Shown piece after piece: positions 33,751-41,479 of a DNA stretch of 59,329 nt. Position numbers and translations under genes: made by a program. Every line of letters starts with the position of its first letter. Positions within the stretch are counted from its first letter, which is position 1. Source of the stretch: Dickeya zeae NCPPB 2538 (GTDB taxonomy: Bacteria > Pseudomonadota > Gammaproteobacteria > Enterobacterales > Enterobacteriaceae); NCBI RefSeq assembly GCF_000406165.1, contig NZ_CM001977.1, positions 3,448,231 through 3,507,559 on the forward strand, given 5' to 3'. The notes below the pieces were generated by a model. That model was given only the letters and a program-made list of their open reading frames with translations. It did no database searches and was not told where the DNA came from.

Positions 33751-34488
33751 TTAGCGCAACGGCGCACATGCGCCGGTTAACGGCTTGTCGAGTGGGTAGT
33801 CGAGATCGCCGTGTTTACTGGTGGTCAGTCCCAGTCCAACCAGTGACTCCACCATTTTTACCGCCGCACCAACGCCATCGATCACCGGGATCCCCAACTC
33901 CTGCGTCAGCGCCTGTGCCAGATCGGCCATGCCGCCACAGCCCAGCACAATCGCACCGGATCCATCCTGCCGTTTCGCTTGTATACACATTTCCCGCACT
34001 TTATGTTGTGCCAGACCTTGCCCATCCTCCAGTGCCAGCACCGGCAAATCGATCGCGTGCAACGCGGCGCAGTGGTGCTCGAAACCGTAACGCTGCAACA
34101 GATGACGGGCGATGATAAGCGTGCGCGGCAGCGTGGTGACAATGGAAAAACGCGTCGCCACCAGCGTTGCCAGATGCATCGCTGCCTCCGCTATCCCCAC
34201 CACCGGCGCGCTTGCCAGCTCCCGTGCCGCCAGCAGACCGGGGTCGCCGAAACAGGCGATGACATGCCCGCTGACCCCTTGCTCACGCCCCAGCCGCACC
34301 TGCTCCAGCACGCCCAGCGTCGCCACGGCTTCATCAAAATGCCCTTCAATCGACGGCACGCCCTGCGATGGGCACACCGCCAGAATCTCAGTACCGGCCG
34401 AGGCCACTCGCCGTGCCGCTTCACCGATGGTTTCCGTCATCGCCAGGCTGGTATTAGGGTTGATTACCTGAATCACGCATCGGCTCAT
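33751..34488 (-). CDS. hpxA: Allantoin racemase
   Basis: HpxA interconverts (S)- and (R)-allantoin so that the stereospecific allantoinase can use both. The 245-residue protein belongs to the Asp/Glu/hydantoin racemase family; the two catalytic cysteines are in VIACFGDPGL (near 79) and IVLGCGGMADL (near 184), and the N-terminal INPNTSLAMT is typical. It overlaps hpxS by 4 bp. Confidence 0.9.
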   Translation of the reverse strand: MSRCVIQVINPNTSLAMTETIGEAARRVASAGTEILAVCPSQGVPSIEGHFDEAVATLGVLEQVRLGREQGVSGHVIACFGDPGLLAARELASAPVVGIAEAAMHLATLVATRFSIVTTLPRTLIIARHLLQRYGFEHHCAALHAIDLPVLALEDGQGLAQHKVREMCIQAKRQDGSGAIVLGCGGMADLAQALTQELGIPVIDGVGAAVKMVESLVGLGLTTSKHGDLDYPLDKPLTGACAPLR

Positions 34489-35228
34489 TCGGCCTGCTCC
34501 TTGTTAGGGTGTTCGGACGATTTGAACTGGCTGAACAGCCGTGAAAAATCCGGTGTGGTCACACTGTCGCCGCCAAAGCGCAGGCTGGCGACGATGTCGT
34601 CGAAATGCTGTTGCATTGCGGTCGTCAGCGCTTGCAGGTCATCCTTACGCAGCAGAGTCAGTAAATCCTGATGATCATGACAACGGCAGCCTTGCTGCCA
34701 GGGCGCACCATACGCGGCGATCACCAGCGACGATCGGAGCGTTAATTGCGACACCATGCCGGTCAGTACAGTGTTACCGGAAATCGCCTGCAACTGTATA
34801 TGAAAAGCGGCCGACAGGCGGATCGCCTCCGGCCCATTACGATCCTGATGGGCTTTTTCTTCTGCCTCCATCAGTTTCTCCAGCGCCACCAGGTGCGGCG
34901 GCTGGCAGTGAGCCAGCACCGCGGGCAGGTTAGCGCACTCCATCAGGCTACGAGTTTGAAAGATCTCACGCGCTTCTTCTACCGTCGGTGTCGCCACCTG
35001 TGCACCACGTTTGGGCAACAGCGTGATCATTTGCACCGTTGCCAGACGCTGTAACACCTTTCGGATCCCAGTACGGCTCACCCCAAACGCGTCTGCCAAC
35101 GCTTCTTCCGGCAGACGAGCCCCAGGCAATAACTGATGCTCAACAATCGCGTTTAACAGCGCCTGATAGATAACGTCATCTTTTTGCTCGAAAAATGTCT
35201 CTTGTCCGAGACCATAAATATCGTTCAT
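34485..35228 (-). CDS. hpxS: GntR-family (FCD) regulator HpxS
   Basis: A 247-residue GntR regulator: winged helix at about 15-80 (YQALLNAIVEHQLLPGARLP, then LADAFGVSRTGIRKVLQRLA) and a C-terminal FCD ligand domain (about 95-225) with metal-site-like AAFHIQLQAISGN and HDHQDLLTLL. It leads hpxSAB and diverges from the permease gene, as in the Klebsiella hpxSABC arrangement. The palindrome TTGTATACAA, 54 bp upstream, is the likely operator. The effector is unknown; allantoin or a breakdown product is plausible. Confidence 0.87.
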   Translation of the reverse strand: MNDIYGLGQETFFEQKDDVIYQALLNAIVEHQLLPGARLPEEALADAFGVSRTGIRKVLQRLATVQMITLLPKRGAQVATPTVEEAREIFQTRSLMECANLPAVLAHCQPPHLVALEKLMEAEEKAHQDRNGPEAIRLSAAFHIQLQAISGNTVLTGMVSQLTLRSSLVIAAYGAPWQQGCRCHDHQDLLTLLRKDDLQALTTAMQQHFDDIVASLRFGGDSVTTPDFSRLFSQFKSSEHPNKEQAE

Positions 35229-35281
35229 TGGCTTCTTCCGTCATCACGTCACCACCAGATCGTACACAAAAAATAAAATTA

Positions 35282-35291
35282 TTGTATACAA
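35282..35291. promoter_or_regulatory. TTGTATACAA palindrome, likely GntR operator
   Basis: A perfect 10-bp palindrome in the hpxS/hpxC divergent region, just upstream of the sigma-54-like element. TTGTATACAA resembles operators of the FCD subfamily (TnGTnnACnA). The same 10-mer recurs at 35996 and 37067. Confidence 0.65.
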
Positions 35292-35303
35292 AATTCACCG
35301 ATC

Positions 35304-35319
35304 TGGCCCAAATCCTGCA
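35304..35319 (+). promoter_or_regulatory. Sigma-54 promoter candidate of hpxC
   Basis: TGGCCC-AAATC-CTGCA matches TGGCAC-N5-TTGCW with two differences outside the invariant bases; GG and GC are exactly 10 nt apart. The start would be near 35330, 53 bp before the hpxC ATG. Confidence 0.6.
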
Positions 35320-35382
35320 ACACCTCACAGGACAGGTTATTCACCTCTATTTTTCATCGTCATCAAAAAAGGAGCAGATTCC

Positions 35383-36867
35383 ATGCCAGAAAATATGACG
35401 CCCGCCGGAAGCGCTCCGGCACACTACAGCCCGAGACTGTGCAACGAAGACCTGGCGCCGACACGCGAGCAGAACTGGTCCTGGTACAATATTTTTTCCT
35501 TCTGGATGTCGGATGTTCACAGTATGGGCGGCTACGTGGTCGCGGCCAGCTTCTTTACACTGGGCCTGGCCAGTTGGCAGGTGCTGCTGTGCTTGCTGGC
35601 CGGTATTTGCATCGTGCAGTTGTGTGCCAATTTAGTGGCTAAACCCAGTCAGCTCAGTGGCGTGCCCTATGCGGTGATTTGTCGTCAGTCCTTCGGGGTG
35701 TTCGGTGCCAACATTCCAGCGGTCATCCGTGGATTGATCGCCTTCGCCTGGTACGGCATCCAGACGTATCTGGCGGCCAATGCGTTGATGCTGGTGTTGC
35801 TGAAATTCGCCCCTTCTCTTACCTCGCTGACCGCCAGTCACTGGCTGGGCCTGTCGACACTGGGCTGGCTGTGCTTTGGTGTGATGTGGCTGTTGCAGGC
35901 CATGGTGTTCTGGCACGGCATGAGCGCCATCAAGCGCTTTATCGATGTCGCCGGTCCGGCGGTTTACGTGGTCATGCTGGCACTGGCCGGGTGGATTGTA
36001 TACAAAACCGGGCTGGAGAATATCTCTTTCACCCTGAGCAGCAAATCGCTCAGCGGCGGCGAGCAGATCTGGCAGATGATCACCGCGACCGCACTGGTGG
36101 TGTCCTATTTCTCCGGTCCGCTGCTGAACTTTGGTGACTTTTCCCGCTACGCTAAAAGCATGCAGGAAATCCACCGCGGTAACCGCTGGGGGCTGCCGTT
36201 CAACTTCCTGCTGTTCTCCATCGTCACAGTGGTGATTGTCTCCGGTACCCAGTCCCTGTTCGGTCAAATGATCACCGACCCAATCGAAACCGTTAGCCGC
36301 GTCGGCAACAGTGTGGCGGTCGCGTTGGGCCTGCTGACCATGATTGTCGCGACCATCGGTATCAATATTGTCGCCAACTTCGTTTCCCCGGCGTTCGATT
36401 TCTCCAACTGTGCACCGCAACGCATCAGTTTCCGCACCGGTGGAATGATTGCCGCCGTCGGTTCAGTGCTGCTGACACCGTGGAACCTGTTCAATTCACC
36501 GGAGCTAATCCACTACACGCTCGACGTGCTGGGGGCATTTATCGGTCCGTTGTTCGGCATTCTGCTGGCTGACTTTTACCTGATCAAAGGCGGCAAGATC
36601 GATGTCGACGCGCTGTTCAACGATACCCCGAACGGCCGCTACTGGTACCGTAACGGCATTAACCCCAATGCGGTGCTGGCGCTGCTGCCATCGGTCGCAA
36701 TCGGGCTGGTGATCAGTTTTGTACCCGCCTGGCATGAGGTTGCCAATTTCAGTTGGTTTATCGGTGTTGGCTTAGGCGCAGGCAGCTACCGTTATCTGGC
36801 TCGCCGGGAAAAAGCCCGTACGCCAGCGGCCGCCAGCCTGTCAGGTTTAGTACTGGGTAAAGAATAA
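35383..36867 (+). CDS. hpxC: NCS1-family allantoin/hydantoin permease
   Basis: A 494-residue inner-membrane transporter of the nucleobase-cation symport-1 family, with about 12 hydrophobic segments. NEDLAPTREQNWSWYNIFSF, the WMSDVHSMGGYVVAA segment, FGVFGANIPAVIRG and FGDFSRYAKS are typical of allantoin and hydantoin permeases (PucI type). The start follows AAAGGAG. Uptake of allantoin with sodium or proton is inferred from the neighbouring hpxS-hpxA-hpxB operon. A copy of the TTGTATACAA palindrome lies inside the gene (35996-36005). Confidence 0.88.
   Translation: MPENMTPAGSAPAHYSPRLCNEDLAPTREQNWSWYNIFSFWMSDVHSMGGYVVAASFFTLGLASWQVLLCLLAGICIVQLCANLVAKPSQLSGVPYAVICRQSFGVFGANIPAVIRGLIAFAWYGIQTYLAANALMLVLLKFAPSLTSLTASHWLGLSTLGWLCFGVMWLLQAMVFWHGMSAIKRFIDVAGPAVYVVMLALAGWIVYKTGLENISFTLSSKSLSGGEQIWQMITATALVVSYFSGPLLNFGDFSRYAKSMQEIHRGNRWGLPFNFLLFSIVTVVIVSGTQSLFGQMITDPIETVSRVGNSVAVALGLLTMIVATIGINIVANFVSPAFDFSNCAPQRISFRTGGMIAAVGSVLLTPWNLFNSPELIHYTLDVLGAFIGPLFGILLADFYLIKGGKIDVDALFNDTPNGRYWYRNGINPNAVLALLPSVAIGLVISFVPAWHEVANFSWFIGVGLGAGSYRYLARREKARTPAAASLSGLVLGKE
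35996..36005. promoter_or_regulatory. Intragenic TTGTATACAA palindrome in hpxC
   Basis: An exact copy of the 10-bp palindrome found before hpxS/hpxC and before atzF. It falls in the codons for IVYKT. It could be an auxiliary operator or chance. Confidence 0.35.
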
Positions 36868-36875
36868 TCCCCCAC

Positions 36876-36913
36876 CACCGGATCGCCGTGAATATTGCGA
36901 TCCGGTGTTTTAT
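36876..36913 (+). terminator. Rho-independent terminator of hpxC
   Basis: A perfect 11-bp stem CACCGGATCGC/GCGATCCGGTG with a 10-nt loop is followed by TTTTATCC, 8 bp after the hpxC stop codon. Confidence 0.85.
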
Positions 36914-37066
36914 CCTGCCGTATTGCCCCATTTTCGTCCTCGCCTTGCATTCGGTTGTGCCATGACGGTGCGTTTTACACAGAGATCTGCCCCTCCCTTT
37001 AGCAATAAACCCAAAGGAAACAGACAATTAAAAGATTGGCATAAGGTTTGAATGTTGCATTCTATC

Positions 37067-37076
37067 TTGTATACAA
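37067..37076. promoter_or_regulatory. TTGTATACAA palindrome before allophanate hydrolase
   Basis: The same palindrome as at 35282, 14 bp before the atzF start codon. A weak sigma-54-like element (TGGCAT-AAGGT-TTGAA at 37037-37052, with the invariant C missing) lies just upstream. The operator would then sit at the transcription start, a repressing position. Confidence 0.55.
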
Positions 37077-37090
37077 ACTGGAATGCATTG

Positions 37091-38893
37091 ATGACATCAC
37101 ACACCCCTTATATCGGCCTGACTCTCCCCCAGTGGCAACATCACTACCAGCTCGCTTCTGACGAGGTGACTGAAACGCTGCTGGCTGTCTGGCGCTCACT
37201 GCGCGCCGAAGACCCGGCGTGGATTTATCTGCCAAACGAAGCCAACGTCCGCGAGCAAATCACCGACCTACTCAGCCGACCCGACGCGAAACACTTGCCG
37301 TTGTATGGCGTTCCGTTTGCGGTCAAAGACAATATCGATGTTGCAGGCTGGCCCACCAGCGCGGCCTGCCCGGCGTTTACCTACACCGCCACACAGGACG
37401 CCACCGTGGTAGCACGCCTGAAGGCCGCCGGTGCGATCGTGGTTGGCAAAACCAACCTTGACCAGTTCGCCACCGGGTTGGTGGGCACCCGCTCACCGTT
37501 TGGCGCGGTGCCTAACAGCATCAAGCCAGAGTATGTCAGCGGTGGCTCCAGTTCCGGTTCCGCCTCGGTGGTTGCGCGCGGGCTGGTACCGTTCGCGCTG
37601 GGTACCGACACCGCAGGTTCCGGCCGCGTTCCCGCCGGTTTCAATAATATCGTCGGGCTGAAACCCACCAAAGGCTGGCTGTCAACGTGTGGGGTCGTCC
37701 CTGCCTGCCGCCTGAACGATTGTGTGTCAGTGTTTGCATTATCCGTGCAGGATGCCTGGCTGGTTACCACACTGGCGGGCGGTTATGACGAGGGTGACGC
37801 GTATTCGCGCCACCACCCACGCACCACGCCAGCGAATGTCTCCGCACGGTTACGACTGGCAGTACCGCATCCACTGGAGTTTTTTGGCGACCAGCAAGCG
37901 GAGCTCGCGTTTCAACAAGCGCTATCCGGTTTGCAGGCGATGGGCGCGACACTGGAGCCGGTGAACTTCACCCCGTTCACACAACTGGCGCGCCAGCTCT
38001 ATGAAGGGCCATGGGTGGCAGAACGTACCGTGGCCGTTGGCGCGTTACTGCATGAGCAGCCAGAAGCCATGGACCCGGTGGTACGCGGTATTATCGCTAA
38101 AGGTTCCGACTACCGTGCTGGTGAGGTGTTTGCCGCAGAATACCTGCGTGCGGAACTGGCGCGACAGATAGCAGGCACGCTGAACGGGTTTGATGCACTG
38201 GTGGTCCCCACCACGCCCACCATTCGCACGCAAGAAGAGATGAAACAGCAACCCGTGCTCTACAACTCACAGTTCGGCTTCTACACCAACTTCACCAATC
38301 TGGCGGATTTGTGTGGACTGGCATTACCGGCACCGTTTCGTGAAGACGGCCTGCCCGCCGGTATTACGCTGATAGCACCGGCCTGGCATGACGCGGCGTT
38401 GGCGGCGTTTGGTCAGCGCTGGCAATCTGCCACGGCGCTGCCGTTGGGTGCCACCGGTCAACCTCTGCCGCCACTGTCTGCACCACAGGTGCCATCGCCC
38501 CACCATGTACGGTTGGCTGTAGTGGGCGCTCACTTAACGGGGATGCCGCTTAATTTTCAATTGACTACCCGCGATGCCGTCAAAGTGGAAGAGACCGTCA
38601 CCAGCGCTGACTACCGCCTGTACGCACTGGCGAATACCCATCCCCCTAAACCGGGGCTGGTCAATACCGGGCAAGGGCAACCCATTGCGGTAGAACTGTG
38701 GGATATTCCGCTGGCGCGTTTCGGTGAATTCGTTGCCGAGATCCCGCCACCGCTCGGTATCGGCACGCTGACACTGGCAGACGGACGCCAGGTCAAGGGG
38801 TTCATCTGTGAACCAGCAGCACTGGACGGTGCCGAGGACATTACCGCCTTCGGCGGCTGGCGTGCCTTTATCGCTCAGCGTTCGTCGACCTGA
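37091..38893 (+). CDS. atzF: Allophanate hydrolase
   Basis: The enzyme hydrolyses allophanate to carbon dioxide and two ammonia. The 600-residue product has both domains: an N-terminal amidase-signature domain (about 1-440; lysine in GVPFAVKDNIDVAGWPTSAA, GGSSSGSASVVARG, nucleophile region GTDTAGSGRVPAG) and the C-terminal domain specific to allophanate hydrolases (about 475-600, RLAVVGAHLTGMPLNFQL to WRAFI). ATG 37091 is chosen because the earlier in-frame ATG (37052) lies upstream of the operator palindrome. No urea carboxylase gene adjoins, so the source of allophanate here is unclear. Confidence 0.9.
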   Translation: MTSHTPYIGLTLPQWQHHYQLASDEVTETLLAVWRSLRAEDPAWIYLPNEANVREQITDLLSRPDAKHLPLYGVPFAVKDNIDVAGWPTSAACPAFTYTATQDATVVARLKAAGAIVVGKTNLDQFATGLVGTRSPFGAVPNSIKPEYVSGGSSSGSASVVARGLVPFALGTDTAGSGRVPAGFNNIVGLKPTKGWLSTCGVVPACRLNDCVSVFALSVQDAWLVTTLAGGYDEGDAYSRHHPRTTPANVSARLRLAVPHPLEFFGDQQAELAFQQALSGLQAMGATLEPVNFTPFTQLARQLYEGPWVAERTVAVGALLHEQPEAMDPVVRGIIAKGSDYRAGEVFAAEYLRAELARQIAGTLNGFDALVVPTTPTIRTQEEMKQQPVLYNSQFGFYTNFTNLADLCGLALPAPFREDGLPAGITLIAPAWHDAALAAFGQRWQSATALPLGATGQPLPPLSAPQVPSPHHVRLAVVGAHLTGMPLNFQLTTRDAVKVEETVTSADYRLYALANTHPPKPGLVNTGQGQPIAVELWDIPLARFGEFVAEIPPPLGIGTLTLADGRQVKGFICEPAALDGAEDITAFGGWRAFIAQRSST

Positions 38894-38910
38894 CGTTGGG
38901 AGGAAACCTT

Positions 38911-39627
38911 ATGCAATTCGCCGCACCCGACACACCGACAACGCGTCGCCAAGGTAAGCCATTGGTATTAGCAGAGCAGGTTTATTTACAGCTGAAACAG
39001 GATATCTTCGATTTCCGGTTACTTCCGGGAGATCGCTTTACGGAACACGAACTGGCTGAACGCCTGTCAGTCAGCCGTACACCGATCCGTCAGGCATTGT
39101 TTCGGCTGGAAACCGAAGGGTTTGTGCGTGTTTACTACCGCAGTGGCTGGCAGGTTAAGCCGTTCGACTTCGCGTACTTCGAAGAGTTGTATGACCTGCG
39201 CATCGTACTGGAACGCGAAGCGGTACAACGGCTGTGCGCACTACCGCCAGACACCTGCACCACACTGCTCCAGCCTCTGCGCCAGTACTGGATAGACGAA
39301 CCACAACAGGAAGACGGCAAGCAGGTTTCACAGCAGGATGAAGCCTTTCACCTGGCCTTAGTCGCTGCCGTCGGCAACCGTGAAATGGCGCGTGTCCACC
39401 GTGATGTTACGGAGAAAATCCGTATTATTCGTCGGCTGGATTTCACCCGTCAGGACCGGATTCAGGCAACGTATCAGGAGCATGCCGCCATCCTGCAAGC
39501 TATCTTCATTCAGGATACAGACCAGGCCTGTCAGCACCTTACGCAGCATATTGCTGATAGCAAAGCGGAGGTGCGCAACATTACGCTGCATCTGCTACAA
39601 CAGGCCAGAAGTCAGACGGTGATTTGA
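38911..39627 (+). CDS. GntR-family (FCD) transcriptional regulator
   Basis: A 238-residue GntR regulator, winged helix about 25-90 (VYLQLKQDIFDFRLLPGDRF, HELAERLSVSRTPIRQALFR) and FCD domain about 100-225 (DLRIVLEREAVQRL, DEAFHLALVAAVGN). ATG 38911 follows GGGAGG; it starts 17 bp after atzF and is probably cotranscribed. It likely controls atzF or the cluster; it is distinct from HpxS in sequence. The ligand is unknown. Confidence 0.87.
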   Translation: MQFAAPDTPTTRRQGKPLVLAEQVYLQLKQDIFDFRLLPGDRFTEHELAERLSVSRTPIRQALFRLETEGFVRVYYRSGWQVKPFDFAYFEELYDLRIVLEREAVQRLCALPPDTCTTLLQPLRQYWIDEPQQEDGKQVSQQDEAFHLALVAAVGNREMARVHRDVTEKIRIIRRLDFTRQDRIQATYQEHAAILQAIFIQDTDQACQHLTQHIADSKAEVRNITLHLLQQARSQTVI

Positions 39628-39657
39628 CCTCTCTTTTGATAGCTATTTTTATATAGG

Positions 39658-39686
39658 TAGCACCTACTCCCCGGCAGTAGGTGCTA
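39658..39686 (+). terminator. Hairpin after the atzF-gntR unit
   Basis: A perfect 10-bp stem TAGCACCTAC/GTAGGTGCTA with a 9-nt loop, 30 bp after the regulator stop codon. It lacks a U-tract (TCTGGC follows), so its terminator role is likely but not certain. Confidence 0.55.
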
Positions 39687-39699
39687 TCTGGCTGACGCA

Positions 39700-40276
39700 A
39701 TTTGACTGGCGGAAACACGCATCGCCGGTGACTTATTTCTTTCATGAATAATCAGAATCATCCGATTATTCCCGCAAAATAACCCATCGTTTCACCCACT
39801 ATTATTTCAACGTTGAGGGCTATCAATATTCGGACAATTCACCCTCCTCCCACCCTCTCTCATCAGGGGGTAACACACTATAACGATAATCTATTTCCCA
39901 TCATTAACATCACTCGCCAAATATGAATACATGATTAAATCAACACATTTTATCGACTTAAAAACCTTACAAAATTCATTGTTATAAACATAAAACCTCG
40001 CCTTACAAAATGGCCAGCAAAAACAAACAACCAAGACAATCAATACGTTGAATTAAAATGATAAAGTAATTACCAAAAGGACAGAAAAGTAAGACAAAAA
40101 AGCCTAAAAAATCAGTCCCTCATTCACAATAAAATATCGACACCATGAACAATCACATCACACAGCATATAACCAAAGGGTTGTCACAACATCCATTTCT
40201 GGTTAGGGTATAAAAAGTTTTGTTCATCATGAGGCAGAAATAGAAAAATCAAACCACACAGGAAACCCTGAATTAC
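39700..40276 (+). promoter_or_regulatory. AT-rich proVWX upstream region with promoter
   Basis: The stretch between the catabolic cluster and proV has no gene and is markedly AT-rich, especially 39860-40170, in contrast to the GC-rich flanks. A promoter candidate is TTGTCA (40181-40186), 17 bp, TAGGGT (40204-40209); from memory, the osmotically induced E. coli proU promoter also uses a G-rich -10. AT-rich upstream DNA fits H-NS-type silencing of proU, which is inference here. Confidence 0.55.
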
Positions 40277-41479
40277 ATGGCAATTAAAATTGAAATAAAA
40301 CATCTGTATAAAATATTTGGTGAGCATCCCAACCGGGCATTCAAGTTACTGGAACAAGGGATGAAAAAGGACCAGATATTTGAGAAAACCGGTCTGACGG
40401 TTGGCGTAAAAGACGCCAGTCTGGCCATTGAAGAAGGCGAGATTTTTGTGATCATGGGATTATCCGGCTCCGGTAAATCCACTCTGGTACGCCTTCTCAA
40501 TCGCCTGATTGAACCCACTCGTGGCCAGGTGCTGATCGATGGCGAGGATATTTCCCGCCTGCCGGATAGCGCGTTGCGTGCGGTACGTCGCAAGAAACTC
40601 AGCATGGTGTTTCAGTCGTTCGCACTGATGCCACATCTGAATATTCTCGACAATACCGCATTCGGCCTGGATCTCGCCGGGGTTCCACGTGAGGAGCGCG
40701 AGCAAAAAGCGCATAACGCCCTGCAACAGGTCGGTCTGGAGGCATACGCCAATGCCTATCCGGACGAACTCTCCGGCGGGATGCGCCAACGCGTCGGTCT
40801 GGCCCGAGCATTAGCGAATGACCCCGATATCCTGTTGATGGACGAAGCGTTTTCCGCCCTCGACCCGTTGATCCGTACCGAGATGCAAGATGAGCTGATT
40901 AAGCTACAGGCCCGTCAGCAACGCACTATCGTGTTTATCTCACACGATTTGGACGAAGCGATGCGCATCGGCGATCGCATTGCCATCATGCACAGCGGCG
41001 AAGTGATTCAGGTTGGCACGCCGGATGAAATCCTCAATAACCCGGCGAACGACTACGTACGCACCTTCTTTCGCGGTGTGGATATCAGTCAGGTATTCAG
41101 CGCCAAAGATATCGCGCGCCGTCGTCCGGTAACGATCATCCGTAAGACGCCGGGTGTCGGCCCGCGCTCAGCGCTGAAGATCCTGCAAGAGGAGGATCGT
41201 GAGTATGGCTATGTGTTGGAGCGGGGCCGCAAATTTATCGGCGTAGTCTCCATTGATTCACTCAAGCAGGCACTGCGTGAGCAGTTGTCACTGGAGCAGG
41301 CCTTGCTGTCGGCGCCAGTACCGGTTCCGGCGGATATGCCGCTCAATGAGCTGATATCTCAGGTGGCACAAGCCCCCTGTGCAGTACCGGTTGTGGGTGA
41401 ACACCATGAATACCTCGGCATTATCTCTAAAGGGATGTTGTTGCAGGCACTGGATAAGGAGAGCACGCTCAATGACTGA
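40277..41479 (+). CDS. proV: Glycine betaine/proline ABC transporter ATPase ProV
   Basis: ProV energises the high-affinity ProU uptake system for glycine betaine and proline betaine under osmotic stress. The 400-residue product equals E. coli ProV in length: Walker A GLSGSGKST (near 61-69), Q-loop VFQSFALMPH, signature ELSGGMRQRVGLARAL, Walker B ILLMDEAFSALDP, and two C-terminal CBS domains (about 275-395), thought to sense ionic strength. It overlaps proW by 8 bp. Confidence 0.98.
   Translation: MAIKIEIKHLYKIFGEHPNRAFKLLEQGMKKDQIFEKTGLTVGVKDASLAIEEGEIFVIMGLSGSGKSTLVRLLNRLIEPTRGQVLIDGEDISRLPDSALRAVRRKKLSMVFQSFALMPHLNILDNTAFGLDLAGVPREEREQKAHNALQQVGLEAYANAYPDELSGGMRQRVGLARALANDPDILLMDEAFSALDPLIRTEMQDELIKLQARQQRTIVFISHDLDEAMRIGDRIAIMHSGEVIQVGTPDEILNNPANDYVRTFFRGVDISQVFSAKDIARRRPVTIIRKTPGVGPRSALKILQEEDREYGYVLERGRKFIGVVSIDSLKQALREQLSLEQALLSAPVPVPADMPLNELISQVAQAPCAVPVVGEHHEYLGIISKGMLLQALDKESTLND

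Noticed and set aside
33979..33988. Fourth near-copy of the GntR palindrome (TTGTATACAC) in hpxA
   Set aside because: One mismatch breaks the symmetry and it is within coding sequence.
35632..36420. 262-residue minus-strand frame opposite hpxC
   Set aside because: His/Gln/Asp-rich shadow of a membrane-protein gene.
37037..37052. Fourth sigma-54 promoter, before atzF
   Set aside because: TGGCAT-N5-TTGAA lacks the invariant C of the -12 element; kept only as a remark.
22179..39627. Horizontally acquired genomic island
   Set aside because: Apart from the AT-rich edge at 39700-40276, I see no tRNA, integrase, transposase or direct repeats at the ends, and codon pattern looks like that of the neighbours.
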